A stretch of DNA of 64,000 nucleotides, taken from positions 2,294,001 to 2,358,000 of the forward strand of contig CM066294.1 of the NCBI GenBank assembly GCA_033816765.1. The letters are read 5' to 3'. Shown here piece by piece: positions 46,072-55,100 of this stretch. This stretch comes from Nothopassalora personata (Eukaryota > Ascomycota > Dothideomycetes > Mycosphaerellales > Mycosphaerellaceae). The notes below the pieces were generated by a model. It ran no database searches. It had not been told where the DNA came from and saw only the letters and a program-made list of their open reading frames with translations. Numbering within the stretch: position 1 is the first letter of the stretch; each line of letters starts with the position of its first letter. Position numbers and translations under genes: made by a program.

Positions 46072-46228
46072 GACGACGCTCTTTTGCAAGTAGATAGGAG
46101 CCTCGTGCTCAACTCATTTTAAGTATACACCATATACTGTTTGGGACCACTACCTTCTCAACGAGTCAGAGACATCACTGCAAAGATCCAAGCCCAGTTG
46201 GGATAACGTACAGCGGTTCCTAACAACT

Positions 46229-46236
46229 TTGAGCAC
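46229..46236 (+). other. Self-primer binding site of element C
   Basis: After the LTR comes ACT then TTGAGCAC, complementary to GTGCTCAA at 46105-46112 in the LTR. The gap is three bases. Confidence 0.6.
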
Positions 46237-46257
46237 CACCACCAGGGCACTTTGCAT

Positions 46258-47250
46258 ATGTCTGGGAGAGACGCTACCCGGAGTCCGTCACGACAACAGC
46301 CACAGTCAACTGGCATCACGGAACGAATGAGCGAAATGTCGATTACAGGAAGCAGCAAGAACAACAACACTCCTATGGGTATGCTGAACCCATTGGACCA
46401 CCACCGTGCACCTAAGGTGTCTACGCCGGAGACGTTCGACGGGACCAAGGACAAACTGGAGGCTTTTCAACTGCAGGTTCAGTTGTACCTTCACTTCAAC
46501 GCACACCAGTTTCAAGGCGAGGCTTCTAAAGTCTTGTACGCCGCATCCTTCCTACGAGGAAAAGCAGCTAGAGGATTCCGACCATACCTCAAGGACTGGC
46601 TACACAACCAGGGCGAGGGAGAAACACCGAAAACGGAAACTCGAAAAATTTTCCACGACTACGACGAGTTTGAGACGAAACTCGATGATCTATACGGGAT
46701 ACCAAATGAGGAGGTATACGCCGACCGACATATCCGACAACTTCGACAGACTACTTCTGTAGCGCTGTACGCCTCAGAATTCCAAGGATATGCCGCCGAC
46801 CTGGAATGGAACGACGCAGCTTTGCGATCGCAGTTCTACCTCGGGCTGAAAGACAACGTCAAAGCCGAACTATCCCGAAACGCCAGCGTCGTTACGCTAG
46901 GGGCGATGATCAAGGCAGCAAAGGAGATCGACGAAAGGCTCCAGGATTTGAGGTACGACCGATTCGTACAGCCTGGATACCAGAGACCCGCCGCGGGCGG
47001 AAGAGGGGGCTTCAAGGCCAGAAGTCAGGACCCTAATGGTTACGGAGACCCAATGGAATTGGACGTAACGGAACGTAGGACAGGAAGGGGGCTGAAGAGC
47101 AAAGGTTCCACCTGCTACGTATGTGGCGAGCAAGGCCACTTTGCAAGAAACTGCAAGAAGAAGAACATGGTTAGCCGCGAGTTCAACGCAATGATTCGCG
47201 AAGAGAATACATACCAGGAATGCGAGAACTTCTTCTCGAAATCTGCCTAG
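46258..47250 (+). CDS. gag: Element C Gag, 330 aa
   Basis: ATG 46258 is the first in-frame ATG after the primer site. The capsid-like region includes TPETFDGTKDKLEAFQLQV, AASFLRGKAARGF and LPDD-like spacing typical of Ty3/gypsy Gag. It has the PMELDV motif and a canonical CCHC knuckle, CYVCGEQGHFARNC, near residue 285. PMELDVT and the knuckle context also occur in element D Gag, marking the two as related. It ends without any -1 pol frame behind it. An intact Gag in a pol-less element could help packaging when a partner supplies enzymes. Confidence 0.92.
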   Translation: MSGRDATRSPSRQQPQSTGITERMSEMSITGSSKNNNTPMGMLNPLDHHRAPKVSTPETFDGTKDKLEAFQLQVQLYLHFNAHQFQGEASKVLYAASFLRGKAARGFRPYLKDWLHNQGEGETPKTETRKIFHDYDEFETKLDDLYGIPNEEVYADRHIRQLRQTTSVALYASEFQGYAADLEWNDAALRSQFYLGLKDNVKAELSRNASVVTLGAMIKAAKEIDERLQDLRYDRFVQPGYQRPAAGGRGGFKARSQDPNGYGDPMELDVTERRTGRGLKSKGSTCYVCGEQGHFARNCKKKNMVSREFNAMIREENTYQECENFFSKSA

Positions 47251-47360
47251 CAGAAACAACCTGAGGACAGCAAGGCATCAAACAGCGGCTTCTTGATTTG
47301 ATGACCTAGGACACAGAAGTCAACAACGCAAACGGACGAATGACCATTGGATACCACAAC
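47251..47360. other. Gap between gag and the antisense gene in C
   Basis: About 110 bases, no gene seen. The two genes converge here. No recognisable pol remnant. Confidence 0.7.
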
Positions 47361-47861
47361 TTACGAGGGATGGCCATCCGGCCATGAAAACGGAGAAGCA
47401 ACGCCGGCTTCAAGAAGATCGTTCTCTAAACCAGGGAAGTCCGACAACTCAGGATCGTTGGGGTCGAACTCGGTGTTGGCCGCCAAGTGGCGCACCTGTT
47501 CCTCTACCTTCTTGTTGTTTTCGTCGCGAACCTTCCTGTTTCGTTCGATGCGATGACGGATTTCGTCTACTCTACGAAGGAGGGCAAGGGCCTGCGCGGT
47601 TATCCTTTCCGCGTCCTTCTCGTCCCTCACGATCTTCTCGGACAACTCATCGACGACACGGTCCAACCGAACAAGAGAGGTCGAAACGCAGGAATTGCCG
47701 TTGCGCGTGCATTTGGCGCAGGACATGATGGAGAAGTCGGCGATGACAACACAACAGGAGTTGGTTTTGGCGCAGTTCTCGCAGGGATATGGCGGGAAGA
47801 GAGGATTCGCAAAGATACGTGCGAGACGACGATTGCGGGATGAAGTGCTCGTAGATGACAT
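47361..47861 (-). CDS. Antisense Zn2Cys6/coiled-coil/acidic-tail protein of element C, 166 aa
   Basis: Starts at ATG 47861. An upstream in-frame Met at 47921 is possible, but the shorter start matches the MSSS start of the D' and D2 homologues. Cysteines 27, 30, 37, 48, 51 and 58 form C-X2-C-X6-C-X10-C-X2-C-X6-C, exactly within the fungal Zn2Cys6 consensus. A basic N-terminal stretch (SRNRRLAR) precedes it. A charged coiled coil (about 65-130) is followed by an acidic, hydrophobic-dotted tail (PNDPELSDFPGLENDLLE), as in activation domains. Single exon. It converges with gag and begins 97 bases from the U3 end of the 3' LTR. It looks like a complete small transcription factor; target and sign of regulation are unknown. 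Confidence 0.82.
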   Translation of the reverse strand: MSSTSTSSRNRRLARIFANPLFPPYPCENCAKTNSCCVVIADFSIMSCAKCTRNGNSCVSTSLVRLDRVVDELSEKIVRDEKDAERITAQALALLRRVDEIRHRIERNRKVRDENNKKVEEQVRHLAANTEFDPNDPELSDFPGLENDLLEAGVASPFSWPDGHPS

Positions 47862-47942
47862 GGCGAAGTTGCAATTGCGGAGGGAATTTGGACGAACACC
47901 GCTCTTTATGACTAATGACACGTGATCGCTGGGACATCGATC

Positions 47943-47957
47943 TTAGGAGGGGGATGG
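47943..47957 (+). other. Polypurine tract of element C
   Basis: TTAGGAGGGGGATGG directly before the 3' LTR; GGGGGATGG plus TGTTA is shared with element D. Confidence 0.85.
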
Positions 47958-48306
47958 TGTTACGGTTCGGACAAGACAACGTGGAGGAGTCTTACTGGAC
48001 GGACTATAGCGTATCCTGGCAGTCGGATAGGCAGCAGTCGAGCAGTCGTGATCGAGCTACTCGGGTCGACCAGTGACTCACCCGGATCGACCGACTGGTC
48101 GACCGACCAGGTCGTGCTCGACCAACCAGTCGCCAAGACATGGCACTATATAGACGACGCTCTTTTGCAAGTAGATAGGAGCCTCGTGCTCAACTCATTT
48201 TAAGTATACACCATATACTGTTTGGGACCACTACCTTCTCAACGAGTCAGAGACATCACTGCAAAGATCCAAGCCCAGTTGGGATAACGTACAGCGGTTC
48301 CTAACA
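47958..48306 (+). repeat. 3' LTR of element C
   Basis: 349 bp, identical by eye to 45877-46225, followed by target copy TCTAT. Short open frames inside both LTRs are not separate genes. Confidence 0.96.
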
Positions 48307-48311
48307 TCTAT

Positions 48312-48760
48312 TCCCTCGCTAGTTTCGTAGCATATAATAACGTAGTACGACGGGCGCGAGTCGCGGATTATCGACGTTACTATTACGGTCTCTATTAAAG
48401 AAATCCTTTCGACCTTTATAAACTGTCGCTAGTAGGCCCTAGGATTGCCTAACATCTTATATGTTAAGCTAAATAGTAGGGTAAGCTACTATACTACTAT
48501 AAGACTACCTTAGCTTATAGCGACTAACTGCACTACCTATATTGCCCGGGCTTACTACTTTAGAACCTAAGGACAGGTTCGTAATAGGGGAGGATATATT
48601 AACGACTAATAGGTTATATTAACCTTAGGTTTAGAGGGGGGGGTCCCTTAGGTCTAACTTGCCCTAATTTTATTTAGGTTTAATTAGACATTTAGGTAAG
48701 CTAGTAGGACCTAGTATAGCTATTAAGATATATAATGCGTAGCTAAGCATTGTAAGCGTA
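48312..48760 (+). other. Element E fragment, RIPed
   Basis: Reverse complement of about 690-1100, continuing E after C. No open gene. Ends in GCGTA, the target of the solo LTR. Confidence 0.8.
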
Positions 48761-49076
48761 TGTTAGGAACCGCTGTACGTTATCACAACTCGGGCTTGGA
48801 TCTTTGCAGGGATGTCTCAATCAGTTATGAAGGTAGTGGTTCCAAACAGTATATGGTGTATACTTAAAATGAGTTGAGCACGAAGCTCCTATCTACTTGC
48901 AAAAGAGCGTCGTCTATATAGTGCCATGTCTTGGCGCGGTCTGTCCTGCTCTCTCGGTAGAGCACTAAGAGCGCTCTGCTATGAGTCACACAAGAGCGCC
49001 CGCTCATTGGCAGCGCGTGTCCCTATTCCCAACGAATGAAGTTCTTCCACGTGCACGATCGTACCGGACCGTAACA
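48761..49076 (-). repeat. Solo LTR related to element C
   Basis: 316 bp, TGTTAGGAACC to CCGTAACA, with target duplication GCGTA (48756-48760 and 49077-49081) and no internal region. About 160 bases (R/U5, at 48761-48925) match the C LTR in reverse, including the GTGCTCAA start segment. U3 is unrelated: GGTCG motifs are absent and AGAGCGC/GAGCAC-type units appear instead. It is not RIPed. Confidence 0.92.
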
Positions 49077-49081
49077 GCGTA

Positions 49082-49290
49082 GCATTAAGGCATTAATTCA
49101 ATTTATACCTCTCGAGTAGAGGGTATAGGGGTTTAGGTCCGCTAATCCTCTTATTTTATCTAGCTACTACGCTAGTCGTTACGTAACCTAATTTCACGGT
49201 CCCGGGACCGGCAAATACCTCTGCTTACATAAGCGCCGCTCTATACTACCACAACTCGGACAGGCCTATATAGGGTAGTTAGTAGACATT
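49082..49290 (+). other. End of element E, right copy
   Basis: Reverse complement of about 496-720. Contains the palindrome variant at 49198-49209 and an outer 80 bases shared with 496-578 and 58452-58532. No gene. Confidence 0.75.
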
Positions 49291-49397
49291 ACTACCTAGC
49301 CGATTAATAAGAATAGGGACACAACTTATAAATAAGTACCCTAATAAGTCTCTACCCCTAGGGACTCGCCCTAAGGCTCCGCTCTAGAAAGCGCCGC

Positions 49398-49880
49398 TTA
49401 GTTATTTACGGGTATCTCTAGGATATCCGAGAAAGAAACTAGCGAAGGTAACACCTCTACCCCCGACGCCCGCTTAAGAGACGCTAGCTCCTCGCGCGCC
49501 TCTTCTTCCTCGAGCTCCTCTAACTCCTTAGCGACGGTATCGTCGGTGCGACGCTTAGCTAATCGTAGCTATTTCCGAAGACGGATCTTACGTATCTTTA
49601 GCCGTACCTCCTCCTCTTTAATCCTCTTAAGCTCTAGCTTAAGATTATCGCGCGAATTGCGAAGACGTTCCTACTCCGGACGAGAAAGACGCACATCGTA
49701 ATCCTTATAGCCTTTTCAAATATAGGCCGAACACTTTCTAGACCGAGAACCTACGATATACTTTACTACTACGCCCGAGGATCGAGACTTCTAACAATTC
49801 GTGTATAGAGCTATTTCAATACTAGAAATTTTAGTATCCTAAGTAAGTCGTTAACGGCGTTTATAGGAGGAAGAAGACAT
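49398..49880 (-). pseudogene. Antisense zinc-cluster gene of D2 (RIPed)
   Basis: Reads in one frame from ATG 49880 to TAA 49398 with several RIP-type stops. Reverting TAT to TGT restores C-X2-C-X11-C-X8-C-X2-C-X7-C in the first third. Then comes DVRLSRPE[W]ERLRNSRDNLKLE, a coiled coil matching EWERLRNQRRKLKRE of element D. It ends in an acidic tail, FSDILEIPVNN. It gives the uninterrupted reference frame that shows the D gene has a one-base shift. Confidence 0.78.
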
Positions 49881-49953
49881 AGTTAACTATTACTATAAGA
49901 AATGATAACGGTTTAGGAAGCTTCGGGACGAAGCTAGGCTAAGAAGGGGATAG

Positions 49954-50333
49954 TGTTACGGAATAATTCCTATAGACCCTAGAATTATAACGACAAGACA
50001 AATACGTAACTTATCCTACCTAAGCGCTTAGACTTAGAGCGATTAGACTACTTATGCTTAGACTAATTAGACTAATTACCGAGATCTACGAATCTCCTTT
50101 ATATTTAGGAACGCTAAGAATCCCTTATAGCTTCGAGGCGTTTAACTTACTATTTAATATTACTATTTAGAATACACTATAACCTAACCTCTACCTCACT
50201 ACTACTTAATCTTTATAAGATAAGATAGCTACTACTTTATTACTCTCCCTTAACTTCTAATCGGCCCGAGAATAAACCCGATTAAGCTTATCTTCTCAAC
50301 TTATAATATTATTAGGTTATACTAAACCTAATA
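49954..50333 (+). repeat. 3' LTR of D2, RIPed
   Basis: 380 bp, TGTTACGGAATAATTCC to CTAAACCTAATA, preceded by purine tract AAGAAGGGGATAG. It is the inverted counterpart of the LTR at 29920-30323, with a similar AGTCTAA-type U3 array. Only the 3' end of this element remains here, joined to E near 49290. Confidence 0.85.
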
Positions 50334-50878
50334 CTATTATCTAAATCCTTAGGTTCAATTAGGTTACTTAAGGATATAAATAGGCGGATGAATTTCTTTA
50401 TATCCTATTCTTCGGGCCTCTTACCTTACTACGCCCTAACAATCTCCTTAAGATATTCCCGACTCCCTAATATCGAGTAGGCGTTAAACCTTAAGAACTC
50501 TAATAAGAACGCCCTCCTAAAACGTACCTTATTAGTAAGCTACCTAGGCAGTCTTATAACTATACGCCGGATAGTAGTTTCGCAATTGCGCTTAAATCTA
50601 CCCTAGAAATTATCCTTCTTAATAGATGCCCGAGGCGGATACTAGTCTATTAGGTCGCTAAACCGCTCCTAGAACTTAGTAGCATTAGTGCTATTAAAGA
50701 ACGGATTCTTAGCACCTCCTAGAGGTAGAAAGCGAGAGCTAGCGTTTTCTATTGCTACTACTAATCGTCTAAAGAGGGCAGTTATAGTATCTATTCTAAT
50801 TGTGCTATTCGTTCCTACACCTATACCTAATTTAGCGGCGCTAGTTCCGCTTCTCCCTTCTTTACTAGATTTAGGTGT
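50334..50878 (-). pseudogene. gag: Relic G: RIPed gypsy gag, cut by element D
   Basis: Minus frame with mutated stops reads segments such as FLLEFLRFNAYSILGSREYLKEIV and FIRLFISLSNLIEPKDL in broken form, typical of a Ty3/gypsy capsid region. Element D is inserted at GGTGT (50874-50878), and the N-terminal side continues at 58051. No matching pol is nearby. Confidence 0.6.
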
Positions 50879-51313
50879 TGTTATTGTCTCGTTCCAGGGC
50901 TAGTCTCAAAAGAGAGATAAGTCAAGTCACGTGGCGGTATTATTCTTTGGAGAGGCTGAAGCAAGCTGAGCGAAGATGAATGATAGGAATAAGAGTTGTA
51001 TTCCAATCAGTGAGATAGTAACATGAGTTGAACGCATCAGAACCATAAGGGTTTCTAGCGTTCCTAAATACAAAGGAGGTTCGTATGCCATCCGGTGTTA
51101 GATGTCCGTCTGTCCACTCGACCGGTCGTCTGGTCGTGTGGTCGTGTACGTCCATACGCTACTTCTGCGGTCGTGTTCGACCATGCACTAAGCGCGCGGT
51201 CGTGCACGTGACCCGGACGTGGGGTCCCTTTCTCTTCCTAGCGATTGGTTCGTGTCTTCTGATTCTTCCTCCCCATGCCACGTCCTGCACCGTCCTTCAT
51301 CCGAACCGTAACA
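50879..51313 (-). repeat. 3' LTR of element D
   Basis: 435 bp, TGTTATTGTCTCG to CCGAACCGTAACA. Seven GGTCG/CGACC motifs lie at 51119-51202 in U3. TTGAACGC at 51028-51035 pairs with the primer site. A TATTTA-like box lies about 36 bases upstream of that segment in the sense direction. Confidence 0.97.
51119..51202. promoter_or_regulatory. GGTCG/CGACC array in the D LTR
   Basis: Occurrences at 51119, 51124, 51132, 51140, 51169, 51178 and 51198, within 84 bp and about 180 bases from the antisense start codon. The same array is in the 5' LTR (51119+6732 onward). Candidate operator, by inference. Confidence 0.6.
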
Positions 51314-51328
51314 CCATCCCCCTTCCTG
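51314..51328 (-). other. Polypurine tract of element D
   Basis: Sense strand AGGAAGGGGGATGG before the 3' LTR, nearly the same as in C. Confidence 0.85.
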
Positions 51329-51382
51329 CTGAAACTCGTCCTCGAGTTTTCTTTCTTCTCCTGTGAGTTCCCATCTTTTACC

Positions 51383-51983
51383 ATGAGCGGCGAGCGGCTA
51401 ACACGTCAGGAGCGCCGCGAACGTCAAGCACTAGGCATCGAAGCCGAGGGCCGCGAGATGCCATCCCCATGTTCTGGTTGTCGAAAGGCCAGAGTGCCTG
51501 AAGGAAAGAAGAGTCCTCGTTGTGTGGTGGATGTGCGCTTTGGGTGTTGTTCGGAGTGCGTTCGCAAGGGTGTCAAATGTGACGTGACTGTCACGTGGAC
51601 TTGAGTGGGAGCGGCTTCGCAACCAGCGTCGAAAGCTGAAGCGAGAGCTTGATGAGGCTGAAGAGAAGGTGACAGAGGCGATGTCAAAGGTGCATCGTCT
51701 TAGGAAACAACTGCGCGTTGCTGAGGACAGGGAGGAAAAGGCGATAGCGAAGGATTTCGAGGATCTTCGCAGTTTGCCGAGCGTGGGTGTCGATGCCTTT
51801 TCCGCGCCTTCGTCCTGTCTTCTCGTTCCTGAAGGTAGCCCCGAAGAGCTAGAGGGGGTTTTCCAGATGTCGATTCCTTCCTGGGAGGACCTTTCGATGA
51901 TTCCGGATGATGCCCTCTGGTCATATCCGACCCTTGAGGACGCCGCAGCAGCTTCTTCGAGCGCTGGTCCTTCTGGTGGATAG
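51383..51983 (+). pseudogene. Antisense zinc-cluster gene of element D, frameshifted
   Basis: The first part (51383-51604) has an Arg/Glu-rich N-terminus, then cysteines 30, 33, 47, 56, 59 and 66: C-X2-C-X13-C-X8-C-X2-C-X6-C. The frame then meets TGA at 51602. The continuation is in the next frame from about 51597: LEWERLRNQRRKLKRE coiled coil, LRKQLRVAEDREEKA, then an acidic tail (EELEGVFQMSIPSWEDL) to TAG at 51981. Relative D2 reads straight through, with 15 rather than 16 bases in the linking segment. So one extra base at about 51585-51600 breaks this copy, unless it is a sequencing error or there is an unrecognised short intron. A basal intact product would be about 199 residues. Confidence 0.72.
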
Positions 51984-52043
51984 GTGTTTGGTTTCTCATA
52001 GGAGATATGTTCGTGTAAGTTCTCCGTTTCCCTTATTAAACCT

Positions 52044-52116
52044 GGTCATGTAGCTTAGTGGTAGAGCGCAAGCTGTCTACACTCTTGAGGTCGTAGGTTC
52101 GATTACTACTCTGGCT
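52044..52116 (+). tRNA. Degenerate tRNA-like sequence inside element D
   Basis: 73 bases with an A-box (TAGCTTAGTGG) and D-stem GCTT/GAGC. The T-arm is GTAGG-TTCGATT-ACTAC with a canonical TTCGA loop and one stem mismatch. The acceptor stem is weak, with G-T pairs. The anticodon region CAAG...CTTG encloses 11 bases instead of the normal nine (mismatch plus loop), so no reliable anticodon. It may be a tRNA pseudogene or a tRNA-derived SINE head. It is absent from the corresponding place in D'. Confidence 0.5.
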
Positions 52117-52120
52117 GCTT

Positions 52121-52158
52121 CCAGCCGACTGGTCGCCAATCGGTGACTAGTAGGCTGG
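52121..52158. repeat. Hairpin spanning the D pol stop codon
   Basis: Arms 52121-52137 (CCAGCCGACTGGTCGCC) and 52142-52158 pair at 14 of 17 positions. It lies between the tRNA-like sequence and the end of pol and includes the TAG at 52147-52149. Could be a 3'-end or replication structure; unproven. Confidence 0.5.
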
Positions 52159-55100
52159 CCGTTTTTTGGTCTTGTAGTATTCCTGGATCTTTTGCTGACA
52201 GTTTCGTAGGTTTTGTTTTGGTTCCCAGGTATTTTCTGATTCGTCGTATCCTTTCCATTTGACAAGGTATCGCTGACCTTTCTTATCTAGGATTCTTTCG
52301 ACTTCGAATTCGTTTTCTGCTTCCGGTTCGAAATGGAAGCTCTCCTGGCAGGGTGTTTGGGCGTCTGCGGGTTCCAACTTGGAGATATGGAAGACTGGGT
52401 GGATTTTTGCGTCAGGTGGTAGTCGTAGTCGATAGTTAACTGGTCCTACGACTTTGTCGATTAAAAATGGTCCGACCTTGACGTGATCCAGTTTCTTGGT
52501 CTGTCTTCTTGTTCTCAAGTTTTTTGTGAGGAGATAGACCTTATCCCCCTCTTTTAGCAGAGGTGCCATTTTTCTCGTGTCCTGCCGTTGTTGAGACAGT
52601 TTTCGTTGTGCATCTTCGATCGCCTTGCGTGTTTCTTTGTGCACTTCCTTAAGAGTATCCGTCGTCACGATTGCTCTCTCGGCTTGTGGATGGGATCCAG
52701 GTGTTCCAAATAGGTTAGGATCTTTACCAAAGTTCGCATAAAATGGCGTCGTTGAAGTTGTCTCCGATTTGTGGTTGTTCAGTGCAATCTGCGCCATTGG
52801 CAGTAATGAAACCCAGTTGTCTTGTGCATAGTTGATGTAGTGTCGTAGGTATTGTTCCAGCGTTTGATTCATCCTTTCGGTTTGTCCGTCTGTCTCCGGA
52901 TGATATGCTGTTGACAGCTTGTGTTTAATTCCGATCGTTCCCATAAGCGTCTTCCAGTAGTTTGATGTGAATAGCTTGTCTCTGTCCGTTATAAATACTT
53001 GGGGGAATCCGTGGTATCGGATAAGTCTGTCCAGTACAAGGTATCCGAGCTGCTCTGCATTGTACGTTTCCGATGCAGGAATGAAGTGTGCGTATTTCGT
53101 AAGTCTATCAACCATGACTAGTATCATGTCGTATGGTTGTTTCGTAACTTGATCCTTTGACGGTGGGAGTTTCGTAATAAAGTCCATTGTGACTTCGTCC
53201 CATGGTTTTGTCGGTGGTGTCCTGAACTGTAGGTGACCGTATTTTGCATGTCTCGCAGTCTTGTTTCGTTGGCAGTGTACGCATTGTTTAATATAGCGTG
53301 ACACCTTAAGTCTCATCTGTGGGAATGAGAAACTGCGTTGTATTAGGTCCATTGTTTTTGAAGTTCCGGGGTGTCCGTAATTTGGTCCGTCGTGATGTTG
53401 TCGTATGCATTCTTCTTCTCGATCCTTAGGTACTTGGTATTTTCCTTGCGATATAGGGAATTGTTCGTCCCTGTCGCCTAGTATCCGTACGATGTTATTG
53501 AATTCTCTTGTGTTGGCACTAAGACTTCCGTCGGGGTTTGTCTTTAATATCTTATGTTGCACTGGTTCTTTTCCTTCCATGTAGTCGCTTCTTCGGCTCA
53601 GCGCGTCGGCGCGGCCATTCTCTCGTCCTGGAGTATATTTAATTTCGAACTTATACTGTCCCAGCAGCTCCGACCAGCGGGCTTGCCTTCGAGTAAGTTC
53701 TTTCGTCGTCGTAAAGTACGTAAGATTCTTGTGGTCAGAAAGAATCGTTAACTTCGGTGGGCCCTCGACATATACTCTCCAATGTTGCATAGCAGCAACA
53801 ATGGCTAGAAGCTCTTTATCATGGATGTCGTAGTTCTGTTCCGCTGTGGTCATTTTCCGGGAGTAATAGGCTACTGGGTGTCTCTGCCCATCGTGTGTCT
53901 GTGTTAGACATGCGCCTATTGCCATATCAGACGCATCGGTCTCGATGTGGACTTCCTTGCTACCATCGAATAGTCGAAGCGTAGGGGCTGAAGCGCATTG
54001 TTCCTTGAGTTTCTTAAATGCTTCAATCTGTTCCTTTCCCCATTTCCAAGTGACGTCCTTTCTTGTAAGCATCGTCATTGGTGCTGCTACTTTTGCGTAA
54101 TCCTTGATGAATTTCCGGTTGTAGTTCGCTAGTCCAAGGAATGATTGTACGTCCTTGACTGTTTTCGGTTCTGGCCACTCTCTAATTGACTGTGTCTTCG
54201 CAGGGTCGATCGTTATCCCTGTAGTGCTGATGATGAAGCCTAAGAATTTGACTTCTTTCTTATGGAATTCGCATTTCTCGGGTGCCGTCTTAAATCCTGA
54301 TTGCGTGAGTCGTTCGAAGACGTCCTGGACTTGTTTTATGTGTTCCTGTAGGGATCCTTTTGTGTAGACTAGTATGTCGTCCATGTAGGCGATAACGCAT
54401 ACGTCGAGTAGGTCTCTAAGTGTTTCGTTAACAAGGTCCTGGCAGGATGCGGGTGCGTTGGTCAATCCCATTGGCATAACCAAGAATTCGTAAAGTCCGT
54501 ATCTTGTCCTGAAAGCGGTCTTCCATTCTTCTCCTTCCGCCATTCGTATAGCGTAGAAGGCATCTCGTAGGTCAATCTTCGTGTACCAGTCTGATCCGGT
54601 TAATCTGTCTTGTGCTTCTTCGATGTTGGGTAGCGGGTATCGGTTCTTGATCGTGATCTCGTTTAACTTCCTGTAGTCTTGTACGAGTCGTAACTTCCCG
54701 TTTGCTTTTGGAACGAACATGCATGGAGTTCCTGCACTTGAGGTGGATCTTCTTATCCATCCTTTGGCTAGCTTCTCCTTCAGCCATTCTCGTAGGGTCT
54801 GTAGCTCTTTCTCAGACATTTGATATAGGGGTCCCCATGGAGGCTCTTTCCCTGGCTGAATGTTGATCTTATGATCCCATGGGCGGTGCTTAGGTAAGGC
54901 GGTTTTGCCTCTCTCCTCTTCAAAGAGTCGCGACCACTTGCGATACTCCTTGGGAATACTCAACTCTGAGATGTTAGTATTCTTCGATGGTGCGTTACTT
55001 CCATCACTTCCAGTGACTTCGTGACCCGGCGGCCCCACGCCAGTGTCTGTCCCGGTCGAAGGTGGTTCTTCTGTCCTTCTGTTCGGCGCAAGCTGTATCT

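Larger units (their letters stand above)
45877..46225 (+). repeat. 5' LTR of element C
   Basis: 349 bp, TGTTACGGTTCGG to GGTTCCTAACA. U3 holds eight GGTCG/CGACC motifs in 60 bp (45983-46042). A TATATA box lies at 46066-46071. The segment GTGCTCAA (46105-46112), complementary to the primer site, is 34-39 bases below the box. This makes 46105 a likely RNA start. Confidence 0.96.
45877..48306 (+). mobile_element. Element C: compact LTR element with gag and an antisense gene but no pol
   Basis: 2,430 bp, plus-sense, with 349-bp LTRs (45877-46225 and 47958-48306) that look identical, and target duplication TCTAT (45872-45876 and 48307-48311). It is not RIPed. The interior is gag (46258-47250), 110 bases without a gene, then an antisense zinc-cluster gene (47361-47861). 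No protease, RT or integrase sequence is present, so it must be mobilised in trans. Its polypurine tract and LTR ends closely match element D. Confidence 0.96.

Noticed and set aside
45817..46122. Open frame of 101 codons, with a near copy at 47922-48203
   Set aside because: It is the LTR of element C read through; it repeats only because the LTR repeats.
50940..51155. 71-codon minus-strand frame, repeated at 57672-57887
   Set aside because: Inside the D LTRs; no motif, and low-complexity GGTCG array drives the frame.
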